Below are positions 25,595-33,518 of a stretch of DNA of 64,000 nucleotides, piece after piece. The stretch comes from Ktedonobacter sp. SOSP1-85 (GTDB lineage Bacteria > Chloroflexota > Ktedonobacteria > Ktedonobacterales > Ktedonobacteraceae): contig NZ_BNJI01000003.1 of assembly GCF_016587415.1 (NCBI RefSeq), positions 1,550,001 through 1,614,000 on the forward strand, read 5' to 3'. Positions within the stretch are counted from its first letter, which is position 1. Each line of letters begins with the position of its first letter. Position numbers and translations under genes: made by a program. Below the pieces are notes generated by a model. That model was not told where the DNA came from, ran no database searches, and saw only the letters and a program-made list of their open reading frames with translations.

Positions 25595-26968
25595 CTATTG
25601 GACACGACTGAATAAGCGGCCAGCGAGGTCTACTCCCACGACCACGCCACTCGTGTCGCGGGTGAAAAAGCCGCGTTGCCCCTTGAGAGCGCCGTCGGTG
25701 ATGATGTACTCATCTTTGGAGCCTGCCAGCAGACCGAAAGCGAACGGCGCGTAGTCCTGGGGCAGTTCCTGGTTAGCAGCCGCACGGATCTCCGGTTTTA
25801 TCAACACCTCGAGCCTGAGTCCAGCCCCAACCGTGTCAATGGTAAACGTCATCATCTCGTTCTCGTAGTTACCGACAATCTCTTGGGCTCGCGCCGCATC
25901 AAACGAGATTGGCTCCGGGTCGCGGTCGATGATCCCCAGGTAGTTCTCAAGCGCCCAGCGGACGACTTCCTGATTGAAGGGGATGCCATCCGGGCCAGCG
26001 TTGGTCAGCGATATGACCGCGAATTTGCGCTCAGGGACGAGAAGCAGTTCGGAGAACTGGCCGTTTGCTGACCCGCCGTGTCCGACGGTGCGCACGCCGT
26101 CCACGTCGCGCAGGAACCAGCAGAGACCAATGGCGTCGCCAAGGGTACTCGCTCGCAATTCAGCCGTGGAATCCTTCATCTGATGCAGCACATGTGTGGG
26201 GAGCACCCGGATGCCGCTTTCTGCGTGGCCGTCACCAAGATGGAACCGGCCCCAGCGCAGCAGGTCTGCCGTCGAGGATGCGATGCCCCCACCAGGGTTG
26301 TCGCCGCGCGAATGCCGCCACGGACGCGCAATGGACAGAGTTCCGTCCTGGCTACGGTCGTGTCCGACCGCGAACCGCCGAGTCATGATGTCATCGCGCG
26401 CGAAGAAACTGTGCGACAGCCCCAGTGGCTCAAAGACGAGCGAAGCAACGGCCTGCTCGAACGTCTGGCCCGTGATTTTCTCGATGAGGCGTCCGAGCAG
26501 GTTGTATCCCGCCTGACTGTAAGAGACTCGGCTACCAAGAGGAGCGATCAGATCAACTTCAGCCATCTTCGCCACATAGCGTTCCAGAGCGTCGTCCCCT
26601 TCACCGGTGTCGGCGTTGACTCTCCAGTCTAGCCCGGAGGTGTGGTTGAGCAGGTTCAGCACCGTGACTTTGTCCGCTGCCTGTGTATCCTTCAGCTGAA
26701 GCTCTGGGATATAGCGGCGTACTGGCGCGTTCAGCTCGACCTTCCCCTCTGCGACCAGACACATGAGCGTGGTTGCCGTAAAGGATTTCGTGATCGAACC
26801 CAGAGCAAACAGGGTGTTCTGATCGATGGGGAGTGGGTTATCGACGCTCGTCACTCCGTGGCAGGCATAGATCTCCTTACCGTCCAACCACACCCCAACG
26901 GCAACGCCTGGTATGTTGAACTTCTTGAATGTTGTCTCGACAAAATCGGTTAATGTGATATGCGACAT
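25595..26968 (-). CDS. Serine hydrolase of the beta-lactamase/D-Ala-D-Ala carboxypeptidase fold
   Basis: 457 residues from ATG 26968, chosen over an in-frame ATG at 26992 because a purine-rich AGGAAAG site lies just before it. Class C/AmpC-type motifs are visible: S58-x-x-K61 in GSITKSF, YSQ in the second-motif position where YxN is usual, and HGG in VGHGGSANG. A C-terminal beta-rich domain of about 100 residues follows, as in esterase EstB or D-aminopeptidase relatives. No signal peptide is seen, so it is probably a cytoplasmic esterase or peptidase rather than a resistance enzyme. Confidence 0.8.
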   Translation of the reverse strand: MSHITLTDFVETTFKKFNIPGVAVGVWLDGKEIYACHGVTSVDNPLPIDQNTLFALGSITKSFTATTLMCLVAEGKVELNAPVRRYIPELQLKDTQAADKVTVLNLLNHTSGLDWRVNADTGEGDDALERYVAKMAEVDLIAPLGSRVSYSQAGYNLLGRLIEKITGQTFEQAVASLVFEPLGLSHSFFARDDIMTRRFAVGHDRSQDGTLSIARPWRHSRGDNPGGGIASSTADLLRWGRFHLGDGHAESGIRVLPTHVLHQMKDSTAELRASTLGDAIGLCWFLRDVDGVRTVGHGGSANGQFSELLLVPERKFAVISLTNAGPDGIPFNQEVVRWALENYLGIIDRDPEPISFDAARAQEIVGNYENEMMTFTIDTVGAGLRLEVLIKPEIRAAANQELPQDYAPFAFGLLAGSKDEYIITDGALKGQRGFFTRDTSGVVVGVDLAGRLFSRVQ

Positions 26969-27020
26969 TTCTCTTTCCTTTTCCTGGCACACTTAAAATT
27001 GACAATAAACAAGCTTTCCA

Positions 27021-27347
27021 TCACCTTACCAATTCTGGCCTGTCATCTGCCTGGCTGCGGCATTGAGATGGTTCAATTGGTTCTCCTTGTTTCGATGAAG
27101 GAGCAGCGGGATGGTTCGTATCCTGTCTGCGACGCTCTTGCGCTTCCGGAGTCTCGTATGTTTCCAGGGAGAGCAAGATCAAACCCAGACTGTTGATCTT
27201 GAGCAGTACTCGATAGAGCGCCGCTTGATCGAGCAGCGATCCGCAGAGCACCGTTTTGTTCGATGCTTCTGGGAGAATCTGAAGATCCTCAAACCATTCT
27301 TGCCAGGACGGGTCCAGATGTCCTTTGATGGAAATGCGGTATCGCAT
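27021..27347 (-). CDS. Small protein following LuxR/MalT regulator
   Basis: 108 residues behind a GGGAGGAAAG site. Residues 1-62 are closely similar to the 71-residue product at 6288-6503 (GHLDPSWQEWFE, TVLCGSL, DQAALYRVLLKI). The last 45 residues are polar and low in structure. The predicted fold is alpha/beta with two hydrophobic cores. It lies 114 nt downstream of the LuxR gene in the same direction. Two occurrences of the pair in one window make a functional link with the regulator likely. Function unknown. Confidence 0.65.
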   Translation of the reverse strand: MRYRISIKGHLDPSWQEWFEDLQILPEASNKTVLCGSLLDQAALYRVLLKINSLGLILLSLETYETPEAQERRRQDTNHPAAPSSKQGEPIEPSQCRSQADDRPELVR

Positions 27348-27461
27348 CTATGGCGCTTTCCTCCCTTCGTTCAAGATGGTTGAAGTATATAGCGCCATCG
27401 AGTGAGGAGAGATCACCCAATGGGGTGGTTGTGAGCGGGTGAGAGGAGAGAGAAGGGGAAG

Positions 27462-30400
27462 CTAGAGCAAGGACAAGTGCCGTGCCGCCTCACTGGCTTC
27501 GACACGGTTGTGAACGTTCAACTTGCCATAGAGGCTTTGGACATGAGTTTTCACGGTATTAAGCGAGATCACCAGTTCACGGGCAATCTCCGGATTGGAT
27601 CGCCCGGCGACCAGCAGACACAAAACTCGTTGCTCCTGCGAACTCAGCGGTTCCATGTGCAACGGCTTCTTCCCTGCAGATGGGGTATCTTTTGCATGCA
27701 GAGGAGGGGATTCCTGAGCAAACGCACGCAAGAGGGTTCGCACAAAGGAAATCAGGGACGCCTCGCGGAGCTCTGGCAGCAGCGTTTTCAGCAGGGTTTC
27801 CATTGCCCGACCTTCATCCAGGAAGAGGCGTTGATAGTTTTCCGGTTGCGCCAGTTTTAACGCCTCTCGCAGAGAGGATCTGGCCTGGGTGGCTTCTTGA
27901 GGGACAAAGTGGGCCAGGGAGACGAGAATCTGAATTTCCAGAACGCTCCGCTTGCGGCCCTGAGCCTGGGCCTTCTCTTTCCAGAAAACCAACGCTTTCA
28001 AAGCGGTTTCCCCCCTCTTTTGGGCAATGCACAAACGCGCCAGGAGCAGTGCTTCTTCCTGCTGGAGCATGAGTGGGAGCTCTTCCTCCTGTTCGGGTGC
28101 TTGGGACTGACCAGCCTGTTGCTTTTCCTGCATCCATAGTTCGACCATGGAGAGATCTCCATCGATCAGGTGCAGTCGTGCCCGGCAAGCGCGTATCGCT
28201 CTCACAGACCAGGGGAAGCGAGTATGCATCTCCCATTTCGAGAGCACATCCTGGGCCTGAGCTGTTTCTCCAGATGTATGCAGCAGGCGAGCCTGGATGA
28301 GTGCGCCCGATGCCAGAACGTGGACCCCTGCCTCCAGCTTTTCTCGGAGTGCCAGCGCTTGAGACAGAGAGCGCTGCGCGCTTGCGAGATCATTGCGCTC
28401 ATAGGAAAGCTGAGCAAGGCTATGATAAGCCCATGAGGTGAAGAAAGGGTCTTTGCCTCCTGTTGACAGAAACTGCTGGCGGAAGATCTCCTGGTCTTCA
28501 TCGAAGAGGGCCAGAGCTTGCTGGTAGTAACGGGAAGCTCTGTTCAGTTCGCCTTTTTGTAGGCATACTTCTCCCAACAGAAGGGATGCACAGAACATGG
28601 CAACAAGAGAATCAATCTGTTTTGCCTTCCTGTGGGCTTCCAGAAAGGATCGCCCAGCCACATCCATATCGCCTGCAAGGAAGGCCTCTAATCCATTGGC
28701 TAAAATGGTGTCGGGATAGAGAAAACTGTGCTCGGAAAGCAATGGTTGGGCCTGACGAGCGAAGGCAAGTGTACGCGTAAGATCTTCTTGATAGAAGGCA
28801 AGCTCGGCGTGCAGCTGCAATGCTTCTCCCAGTTTGTCCCATTGTTGCTTTGCCTCAAAGCCCTGCTCTGCCCACTGGATAAGCTGCTCAGAACGTGCCC
28901 AGGAGTCAGATGAATGCCGATCTGTGGTAAACATCAAGGCGAGCACATACCAGGAACAGAGTTCCGGTTGAGCTTGTATGATCTCCTCCGGCAGCTGTTT
29001 TAGCCAGGAGCACAGCAGATGATACTCATTGCGAAAACTGTTCGGGGCCGCAAAGCGTTCGATCAGCATTGCCGCACGGGAAAATTCTTCGCACGTCAGA
29101 GCCGCTTCAATTGCCTCTGGCAACAGCCTCTGTTGCTCATACCATCGACTCGCTTTGCTACTCAATGAACGCATGGTGGCTAGACCCAGGCGACGCCGAG
29201 CTTCGTGCTGCATTGCCTGCGCCCAGAGGGCGTGATAGCGATACCATTGCCCACTCTCATCCACGGGTTGGAGAAAGAGATTGGCCCGCTCCACCTGTTC
29301 GAGCAGGCGCTCACTATCATCTCTGCCCGTGATGGCGTTGCAGAGCGAGGCGCTTAAGAGGTTGAGCCCGCTCGTCTGGAGCAAGAAAACTTGCACATCT
29401 TTCGACAGGCTGGCGAGAATCTCTTCACGCAGGTAATCGAGGAAGAAGCGCTGGCTCCCTCTGAGCATTTGCACACCAGCAGAAGGATCAGTCTGTTTCC
29501 GGAGGAAGAGAGCTGCCAGCTGCAGGCTGGCAATCCAGCCTTCGGTGCGGGTTTCCAACAGTTCGATATCGCGCTCTGAGAGGGGAAGGCCCATGCTCTG
29601 AGTGAGAAAGTGCTGCGCTTCTTCCCGTGTAAAGCGCAGATCAGTGTCGCGGATCTCGAGCATTTGCCCGCGCGCACGAAAGCGAGAGAGGGGAAGATCC
29701 GGGTCAACGCGACTGGCCAGCACCAGATGCACATGGGATGGCAGATGCTCTATCCAGAAGGTCAGGGAGGCGTGAATGGTCGGCTCGTCGATCACATGAT
29801 AGTCATCCAGGATCAGCAGAACAAGCGAGGTCTCCGCGCTCCTGTCGGCCAACTCATTGAGGAGGATCGTCAAGCCAGGAGAAAGAGATCCAGTTGCTTG
29901 CAGCAGGGCGGACGCACGCTCTCCAATCTCTGGCCAACATCTGCGCAGGGCCGCGATCAGCGAGACCCAAAAGCGCGTTGGGTCGTTGTCCAACGCCTCC
30001 AGAGACAGCCAGGCGACGGCCTGGGGATGCCTGTACGCCCACGCGGAGAGCAGGGTGGTCTTGCCCCAGCCAGCGGATGCAGAGAGCAAGGTCAGCGGGC
30101 GGGACAGAGTGGTATCCAGGGCCGAGAGGAGACGCTCCCGGACGACGAGGGTGGCAGGCAGACGGGGAGGGGAGAGCCTGGTCATCACCATCGTTGCCCC
30201 GGACTCGAGGCCCGTTTGCCCAATGCTGGGAAAGATCTCGTTAGTGGCTTGGGCTGCCTGCAAGGAGGCAAGAGAGGCAGACGCATGCGGAGATTCAGGT
30301 GAAGGCTCCTGATTGAACGTCTGAAGGTTCTGTGCTGCCTCCTCTAAACGCGCGAAAGTCACGGTCTCACTCCGTCTGAGGTAGCGCTTCCTGGTCTGAA

Positions 30401-30635
30401 CGGAGCTCGTTTGGTAGGCATACCAGTAGCCTGCTCCGCGTTTGCGCGATTCTTTGTAGACGCTGAGACGACCGTATTGGCCCTGGAAAGAGAAAGAGGT
30501 GTGCGTCGTTAACCAGAAGAACCACGGCTCCTCGACTCCTGACACGAACTGCACAGGTGGGAGGTCAGGGGCGTGGAGTTCATAGATGCTGCTCTCAGGA
30601 GACCAAATGAGGACATGACCGGGTGGTTTTGGCAT
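27462..30635 (-). CDS. Giant LuxR-family ATP-dependent regulator (MalT/LAL type)
   Basis: 1057 residues from ATG 30635, which has AAAGGAG upstream; an ATG at 30677 lacks a good site. Residues 1-110 form a separate domain containing GAGYWYAYQTSSVQTRKRYL. Walker A is SASAGWGKTT (185-194), Walker B is LLILDDYHV, then winged-helix and a long array of TPR-like helices to about 980. The C-terminal LuxR HTH is GRSNPEIARELVIS...NTVKTH. Such STAND regulators oligomerise with ATP on sensing an inducer and activate nearby genes. The inducer is unknown. The small protein at 27021-27347 follows. Confidence 0.88.
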   Translation of the reverse strand: MPKPPGHVLIWSPESSIYELHAPDLPPVQFVSGVEEPWFFWLTTHTSFSFQGQYGRLSVYKESRKRGAGYWYAYQTSSVQTRKRYLRRSETVTFARLEEAAQNLQTFNQEPSPESPHASASLASLQAAQATNEIFPSIGQTGLESGATMVMTRLSPPRLPATLVVRERLLSALDTTLSRPLTLLSASAGWGKTTLLSAWAYRHPQAVAWLSLEALDNDPTRFWVSLIAALRRCWPEIGERASALLQATGSLSPGLTILLNELADRSAETSLVLLILDDYHVIDEPTIHASLTFWIEHLPSHVHLVLASRVDPDLPLSRFRARGQMLEIRDTDLRFTREEAQHFLTQSMGLPLSERDIELLETRTEGWIASLQLAALFLRKQTDPSAGVQMLRGSQRFFLDYLREEILASLSKDVQVFLLQTSGLNLLSASLCNAITGRDDSERLLEQVERANLFLQPVDESGQWYRYHALWAQAMQHEARRRLGLATMRSLSSKASRWYEQQRLLPEAIEAALTCEEFSRAAMLIERFAAPNSFRNEYHLLCSWLKQLPEEIIQAQPELCSWYVLALMFTTDRHSSDSWARSEQLIQWAEQGFEAKQQWDKLGEALQLHAELAFYQEDLTRTLAFARQAQPLLSEHSFLYPDTILANGLEAFLAGDMDVAGRSFLEAHRKAKQIDSLVAMFCASLLLGEVCLQKGELNRASRYYQQALALFDEDQEIFRQQFLSTGGKDPFFTSWAYHSLAQLSYERNDLASAQRSLSQALALREKLEAGVHVLASGALIQARLLHTSGETAQAQDVLSKWEMHTRFPWSVRAIRACRARLHLIDGDLSMVELWMQEKQQAGQSQAPEQEEELPLMLQQEEALLLARLCIAQKRGETALKALVFWKEKAQAQGRKRSVLEIQILVSLAHFVPQEATQARSSLREALKLAQPENYQRLFLDEGRAMETLLKTLLPELREASLISFVRTLLRAFAQESPPLHAKDTPSAGKKPLHMEPLSSQEQRVLCLLVAGRSNPEIARELVISLNTVKTHVQSLYGKLNVHNRVEASEAARHLSLL

Positions 30636-30830
30636 ACGCTCTGCTCCTTTGCTCGGTTCTTCCCAACTTCCCAACAAGTGTAGCAGAAACTAGCACAGCA
30701 GACAAACTGTGTTCTCCCATCGGAGGAGCCGCATCACAGGCCCATCCATTCATCTCTTCGCATCCGCTGTCATGATTTGTGTGCGAAGAGATCTTTTGGA
30801 TCAGAACAGAAATGAAACAGTGCCGATAAG

Positions 30831-30980
30831 ATGCTCTATACCCAGGGTGCCAATCGCCTGGTCATCGCCTATGACCTCAAAGACGCCAAGGAACTCTGGC
30901 ACGGTCAGTACGGCGTTGACCTCGTCGACAAGATGGGTAACCACAGCGCCTCGATCCAACTTATAACCGTCGTCCCCTAG
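30831..30980 (+). pseudogene. Short coding relic
   Basis: Forty-nine codons from ATG 30831 to TAG 30980 read as a protein-like fragment (LVIAYDLKDAKELWHGQYG), resembling a strand-turn unit of a beta-propeller or extracellular enzyme. There is no ribosome site. The rest of the stretch 30636-31001 shows nothing else. It may be the tail of a lost gene whose terminator survives at 31002. Confidence 0.35.
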
Positions 30981-31001
30981 CCCATCAACATCCCCAAGCT
31001 T

Positions 31002-31054
31002 AAGCAAGCAGGCCCGTTTGGTGTTGCACTAGATGGGCCTGCTTGCTTGATTTT
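31002..31054 (+). terminator. Intrinsic terminator
   Basis: A 14-bp perfect stem, AAGCAAGCAGGCCC (31002-31015) with 31035-31048, followed by GATTTTT. It sits downstream of the coding relic and 70 nt before the next gene. Confidence 0.75.
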
Positions 31055-31126
31055 TGGCCGGAGAAACGTATGTAATTAATAAGCAGAACTATTTTTATGG
31101 TTGACAGTAAAGGAAGCATATATGTT

Positions 31127-31837
31127 ATGTCGGAGCAGCAACAGGGAGGCATATCTGCGCGTAAGAATGGCGCATCTATCGTAGATGTGCGTGCTGTTCT
31201 TGATGCTGTACAAGCGGGCCAGGTAGAGAAGACATGGATGGTAGTACGCCCGCGGAAGCAACCAGAGAGTACCTATGCTACTGTTGATCTGCTTCTGATA
31301 GTGCTGGGTAATTTTTTCTATTGGACGTTTGGTGCTTTACTTCTCTACAATCTCAATTTGATCAAAAGCCCATGGGACCTCTGCACGTGTTTCCCTTTTC
31401 TATTGCTGACTGTCGCGGTTGAGGTGTTGGTGGTATGGATGGCCTTGAGTGTTAATCGATGGGCGAGAAAGCAAGAGCAACTGCACGCCAATGACGTCCT
31501 GGTTCTCACGCCTGAGGGTTTTATCGACTATAATCCCTGGAATGACGATGTAATTCGCAAGATTGTTGTCTTTAACTACGCAGAGATTGAGCGGATGACA
31601 GTGACCTTTTTAGCGTCAGAATTACTCTGGGACACCACCAACAGGTACGACTCTGATAGAGACCATCATTTGCCAGCGAGTAAGGGTATGGGCAATTTTA
31701 AGTTTACTATTTACTTGAAAAAGGGGATACGTGAGGAATGGTATCCACGCCCGCTATTTGACGAGCCATATGAGATTGTCAGGCGCATCACAGACGATTA
31801 TGAGAAATATCGTCAGCTCTATGGTTTGGATGACTAA
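31127..31837 (+). CDS. Membrane protein of unknown function
   Basis: 236 residues from ATG 31127, with AAAGGAAG 10 nt upstream; an ATG at 31097 is possible but lacks a site. A soluble N-terminus of about 45 residues precedes two hydrophobic segments (about 52-72 and 85-108). A C-terminal cytoplasmic domain follows that has a beta pattern around VLVLTPEGFIDYNPWND and resembles PH-like/YcxB-type domains. I do not recognise a specific family. It is transcribed alone; an imperfect hairpin (AGATGTC/GACATCT, about 31852-31888) follows. Confidence 0.6.
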   Translation: MSEQQQGGISARKNGASIVDVRAVLDAVQAGQVEKTWMVVRPRKQPESTYATVDLLLIVLGNFFYWTFGALLLYNLNLIKSPWDLCTCFPFLLLTVAVEVLVVWMALSVNRWARKQEQLHANDVLVLTPEGFIDYNPWNDDVIRKIVVFNYAEIERMTVTFLASELLWDTTNRYDSDRDHHLPASKGMGNFKFTIYLKKGIREEWYPRPLFDEPYEIVRRITDDYEKYRQLYGLDD

Positions 31838-31898
31838 AACTTTGACGAGATGTCCCCCTTGAGATGTTGCCTGAAGGGAGACATCTTATGAGAGATAG

Positions 31899-32516
31899 CT
31901 AAAACTTGATGTTGAGCAGAATGAGCAGGCCGAAGAGGGCGATGCCACAGCCGGAGAGGCGGTTGATCCATAAAAGCCAGGTTGCGGTTAAGCGCTCGCG
32001 TAGCAGGCTGACGCCGCTGACGAGGATGAGCCACCAGAGCAGAGAGCCGAGAAAGATTGTCAGCGTGATGGCGAGCGCGGAGAGCGGACTACTCGTCGCA
32101 CCCAGGCCGATGCCTGCAAAGATGAGGGCGAAAGAGAGTATGGTCAAGGGATTGGTCAGGGTGAGTAGGAGCGTCGTCACATAGGCTCTGGGCAGGTTGA
32201 CGGCTGAGGCGCTGTGCGCGGCCTTGCGCGCTGGCTGCGTGAGCGCCGTGCGGCTGCCCAGGTAGATTAAGAAGATCCCTCCCAGTAGGTGAATCCACCA
32301 GTTCTGGCTGATGAGCAGGTCGGAGAGCGTGGTCAGGCCAAAGGCGGAGATGCTGGCGTAAAGCCCATCGGCGCTGGCGATGCCCAGGCCGGATACCAGG
32401 CCATAGCGATAGCCACGCGTTAACGTGCGCTGAATGCAGAGCAGGCTCATAGGGCCGACTGCTGCGGCGATAGAGATACCAATAAAGAGCGTGCGGAAGA
32501 AGGTCGCGATATCCAT
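31899..32516 (-). CDS. LysE/RhtB-family exporter
   Basis: 205 residues with six hydrophobic segments. The family motif GPMSLLCIQRTLTRGYRYGL near residue 20 follows helix 1, and the conserved TNPLTIL lies near residue 115. The family exports amino acids (lysine, arginine, threonine, homoserine) or related small molecules by proton exchange. TAAGGAG precedes the ATG. Upstream lies a leader with a 35-codon ORF and mutually exclusive hairpins, so expression appears controlled by transcription attenuation. Confidence 0.88.
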   Translation of the reverse strand: MDIATFFRTLFIGISIAAAVGPMSLLCIQRTLTRGYRYGLVSGLGIASADGLYASISAFGLTTLSDLLISQNWWIHLLGGIFLIYLGSRTALTQPARKAAHSASAVNLPRAYVTTLLLTLTNPLTILSFALIFAGIGLGATSSPLSALAITLTIFLGSLLWWLILVSGVSLLRERLTATWLLWINRLSGCGIALFGLLILLNIKF

Positions 32517-32551
32517 CTGAATACTCCTTACAAGAGGTTGAAAAAGGAAAC

Positions 32552-32588
32552 AAAAAAACGCCAGACCTCATATCTCAGGTCTGGCGTT
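32552..32588 (-). terminator. Attenuator terminator in lysE-family leader
   Basis: On the minus strand a 12-bp perfect stem (32588-32577 with 32568-32557, loop 8 nt) is followed directly by seven T residues (32558-32552). It is a textbook intrinsic terminator 36 nt before the exporter start codon. Its 5' arm can instead pair with AGGTCTGG inside the leader ORF (32657-32650). Confidence 0.85.
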
Positions 32589-32615
32589 GGTTTTAGCCGT
32601 TAGCGGCTATGTGCT

Positions 32616-32723
32616 CTATGGAACTGTGGGAGAAGACATGCCCAGAGAACCAGACCTGTATAGGCGCTGGCTCTGCTGCTGTTGAATATATGTGTTTGTG
32701 CTAAGAAGTGGCATCACAGACAT
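32616..32723 (-). CDS. Leader peptide of the LysE-family exporter (candidate)
   Basis: A 35-codon ORF from ATG 32723 to TAG 32616, between the likely promoter region and the terminator. Codons 14-17 are four consecutive Gln, followed by Ser-Gln-Arg-Leu-Tyr-Arg. Codons 23-25 spell AGGTCTGG, which matches the terminator 3' arm. The segment with its preceding C pairs over 9 bp with CCAGACCTG of the terminator 5' arm and beginning loop. A ribosome paused in the Gln run would leave it free to form the antiterminator. The ribosome-binding site is weak (AAAGGA about 15 nt upstream), so translation is not proven. Confidence 0.6.
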   Translation of the reverse strand: MSVMPLLSTNTYIQQQQSQRLYRSGSLGMSSPTVP

Positions 32724-32814
32724 GTCTTTAATGGCCGATCCTTTTACCATATTATGCTTGAGTATAGCATAGTCGGCGGGAAAAGTCTGCTACCGTTTTA
32801 GCCCTTGCCAGGCC

Positions 32815-32872
32815 TTGACAGTATGTTGTATATACACTATACTGGAGACCAGGATGAATGTTGTATATACAC
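32815..32872 (+). promoter_or_regulatory. Promoter and two MarR operators
   Basis: TTGACA (32815-32820), 17 nt, TATACT (32838-32843). The entire second part of the spacer is TGTTGTATATACAC (32824-32837), and the identical 14-mer recurs at 32859-32872 just before the marR start. Both contain the palindrome TGTATATACA. This is a classical autorepression layout. Confidence 0.75.
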
Positions 32873-32884
32873 CAAGTAGAGACT

Positions 32885-33355
32885 ATGATGAGTACAGAGA
32901 CTGAGACAGCCGATGCCGGCGTGGTTGGCGAGATCACTCGTAATTGCCTGCTCACACGCACGCGCCGCATATCGCGCATCATCACCAATATGTATGATCA
33001 GGCACTTCGGCCTTACGGCGTCAGTACTCCGCAGTTCTCATTGCTCGTGCTCATTGCGAAGCTTGGAGGAGCAAGTCGCGCTGAGATCGGACGTGCCAAC
33101 TACCAGGAGTGCTCGACCCTGACACGCAATCTCGCGCTTCTCCTGACAGAGGGGTGGGTCGAGGAAATGGTTTCTGACCAAGGCGGTCGAAGCCGTCCAC
33201 TGGTCCTCTCGCAGGCCGGCAGAGAATTACTGGTTTCGGCAGCATCTGCGTGGCGAGCAGCACAGGTAAGAGCCAAACAGTTGCTCGGCGAGGAAAGCAT
33301 GACTGCCATCGTCGGCGTGGCCGACAGCATCTCGCTTGACGAACTCGTGGAGTAA
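32885..33355 (+). CDS. MarR-family transcriptional regulator
   Basis: 156 residues from ATG 32885; an upstream ATG at 32858 lies inside the operator region and is less likely. It is a winged-helix MarR protein: LRPYGVSTPQFSLLVLIAKL, then the recognition helix region ECSTLTRNLALL and the wing (GGRSRPLVLS). It has two operator copies in its own promoter and three related palindromes before the nitrilase operon, so it probably represses both. The ligand may be an aromatic or nitrile-type compound; this is inferred only from the target. Confidence 0.87.
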   Translation: MMSTETETADAGVVGEITRNCLLTRTRRISRIITNMYDQALRPYGVSTPQFSLLVLIAKLGGASRAEIGRANYQECSTLTRNLALLLTEGWVEEMVSDQGGRSRPLVLSQAGRELLVSAASAWRAAQVRAKQLLGEESMTAIVGVADSISLDELVE

Positions 33356-33367
33356 GCGTCTCATAAA

Positions 33368-33481
33368 GTTGTATATGCAACATAAAGAGTAATGTATATG
33401 TAATATACAGTGTAGCCAGTTCCATCACATCAACCTCGTGGAGTAAGTGTCCCATTATGTTGCATATACAATATGCAACAT
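33368..33481 (+). promoter_or_regulatory. Three palindromes before nitrilase operon
   Basis: GTTGTATATGCAAC (33368-33381), TGTATAT-GTA-ATATACA (33393-33409), and an 11-bp inverted repeat with 3-nt centre (33457-33467 with 33471-33481, ATGTTGCATAT type). All resemble the TGTTGTATATACAC sites of the marR promoter, supporting shared control. Confidence 0.65.
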
Positions 33482-33518
33482 AACGAATATTGTAACGCCA
33501 ATTTGAAAGGAACATATA

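Noticed and set aside
31002..31054. Candidate attachment site because of its clean inverted repeat
   Set aside because: The T-tract after the stem and its position after a coding relic are those of an intrinsic terminator.
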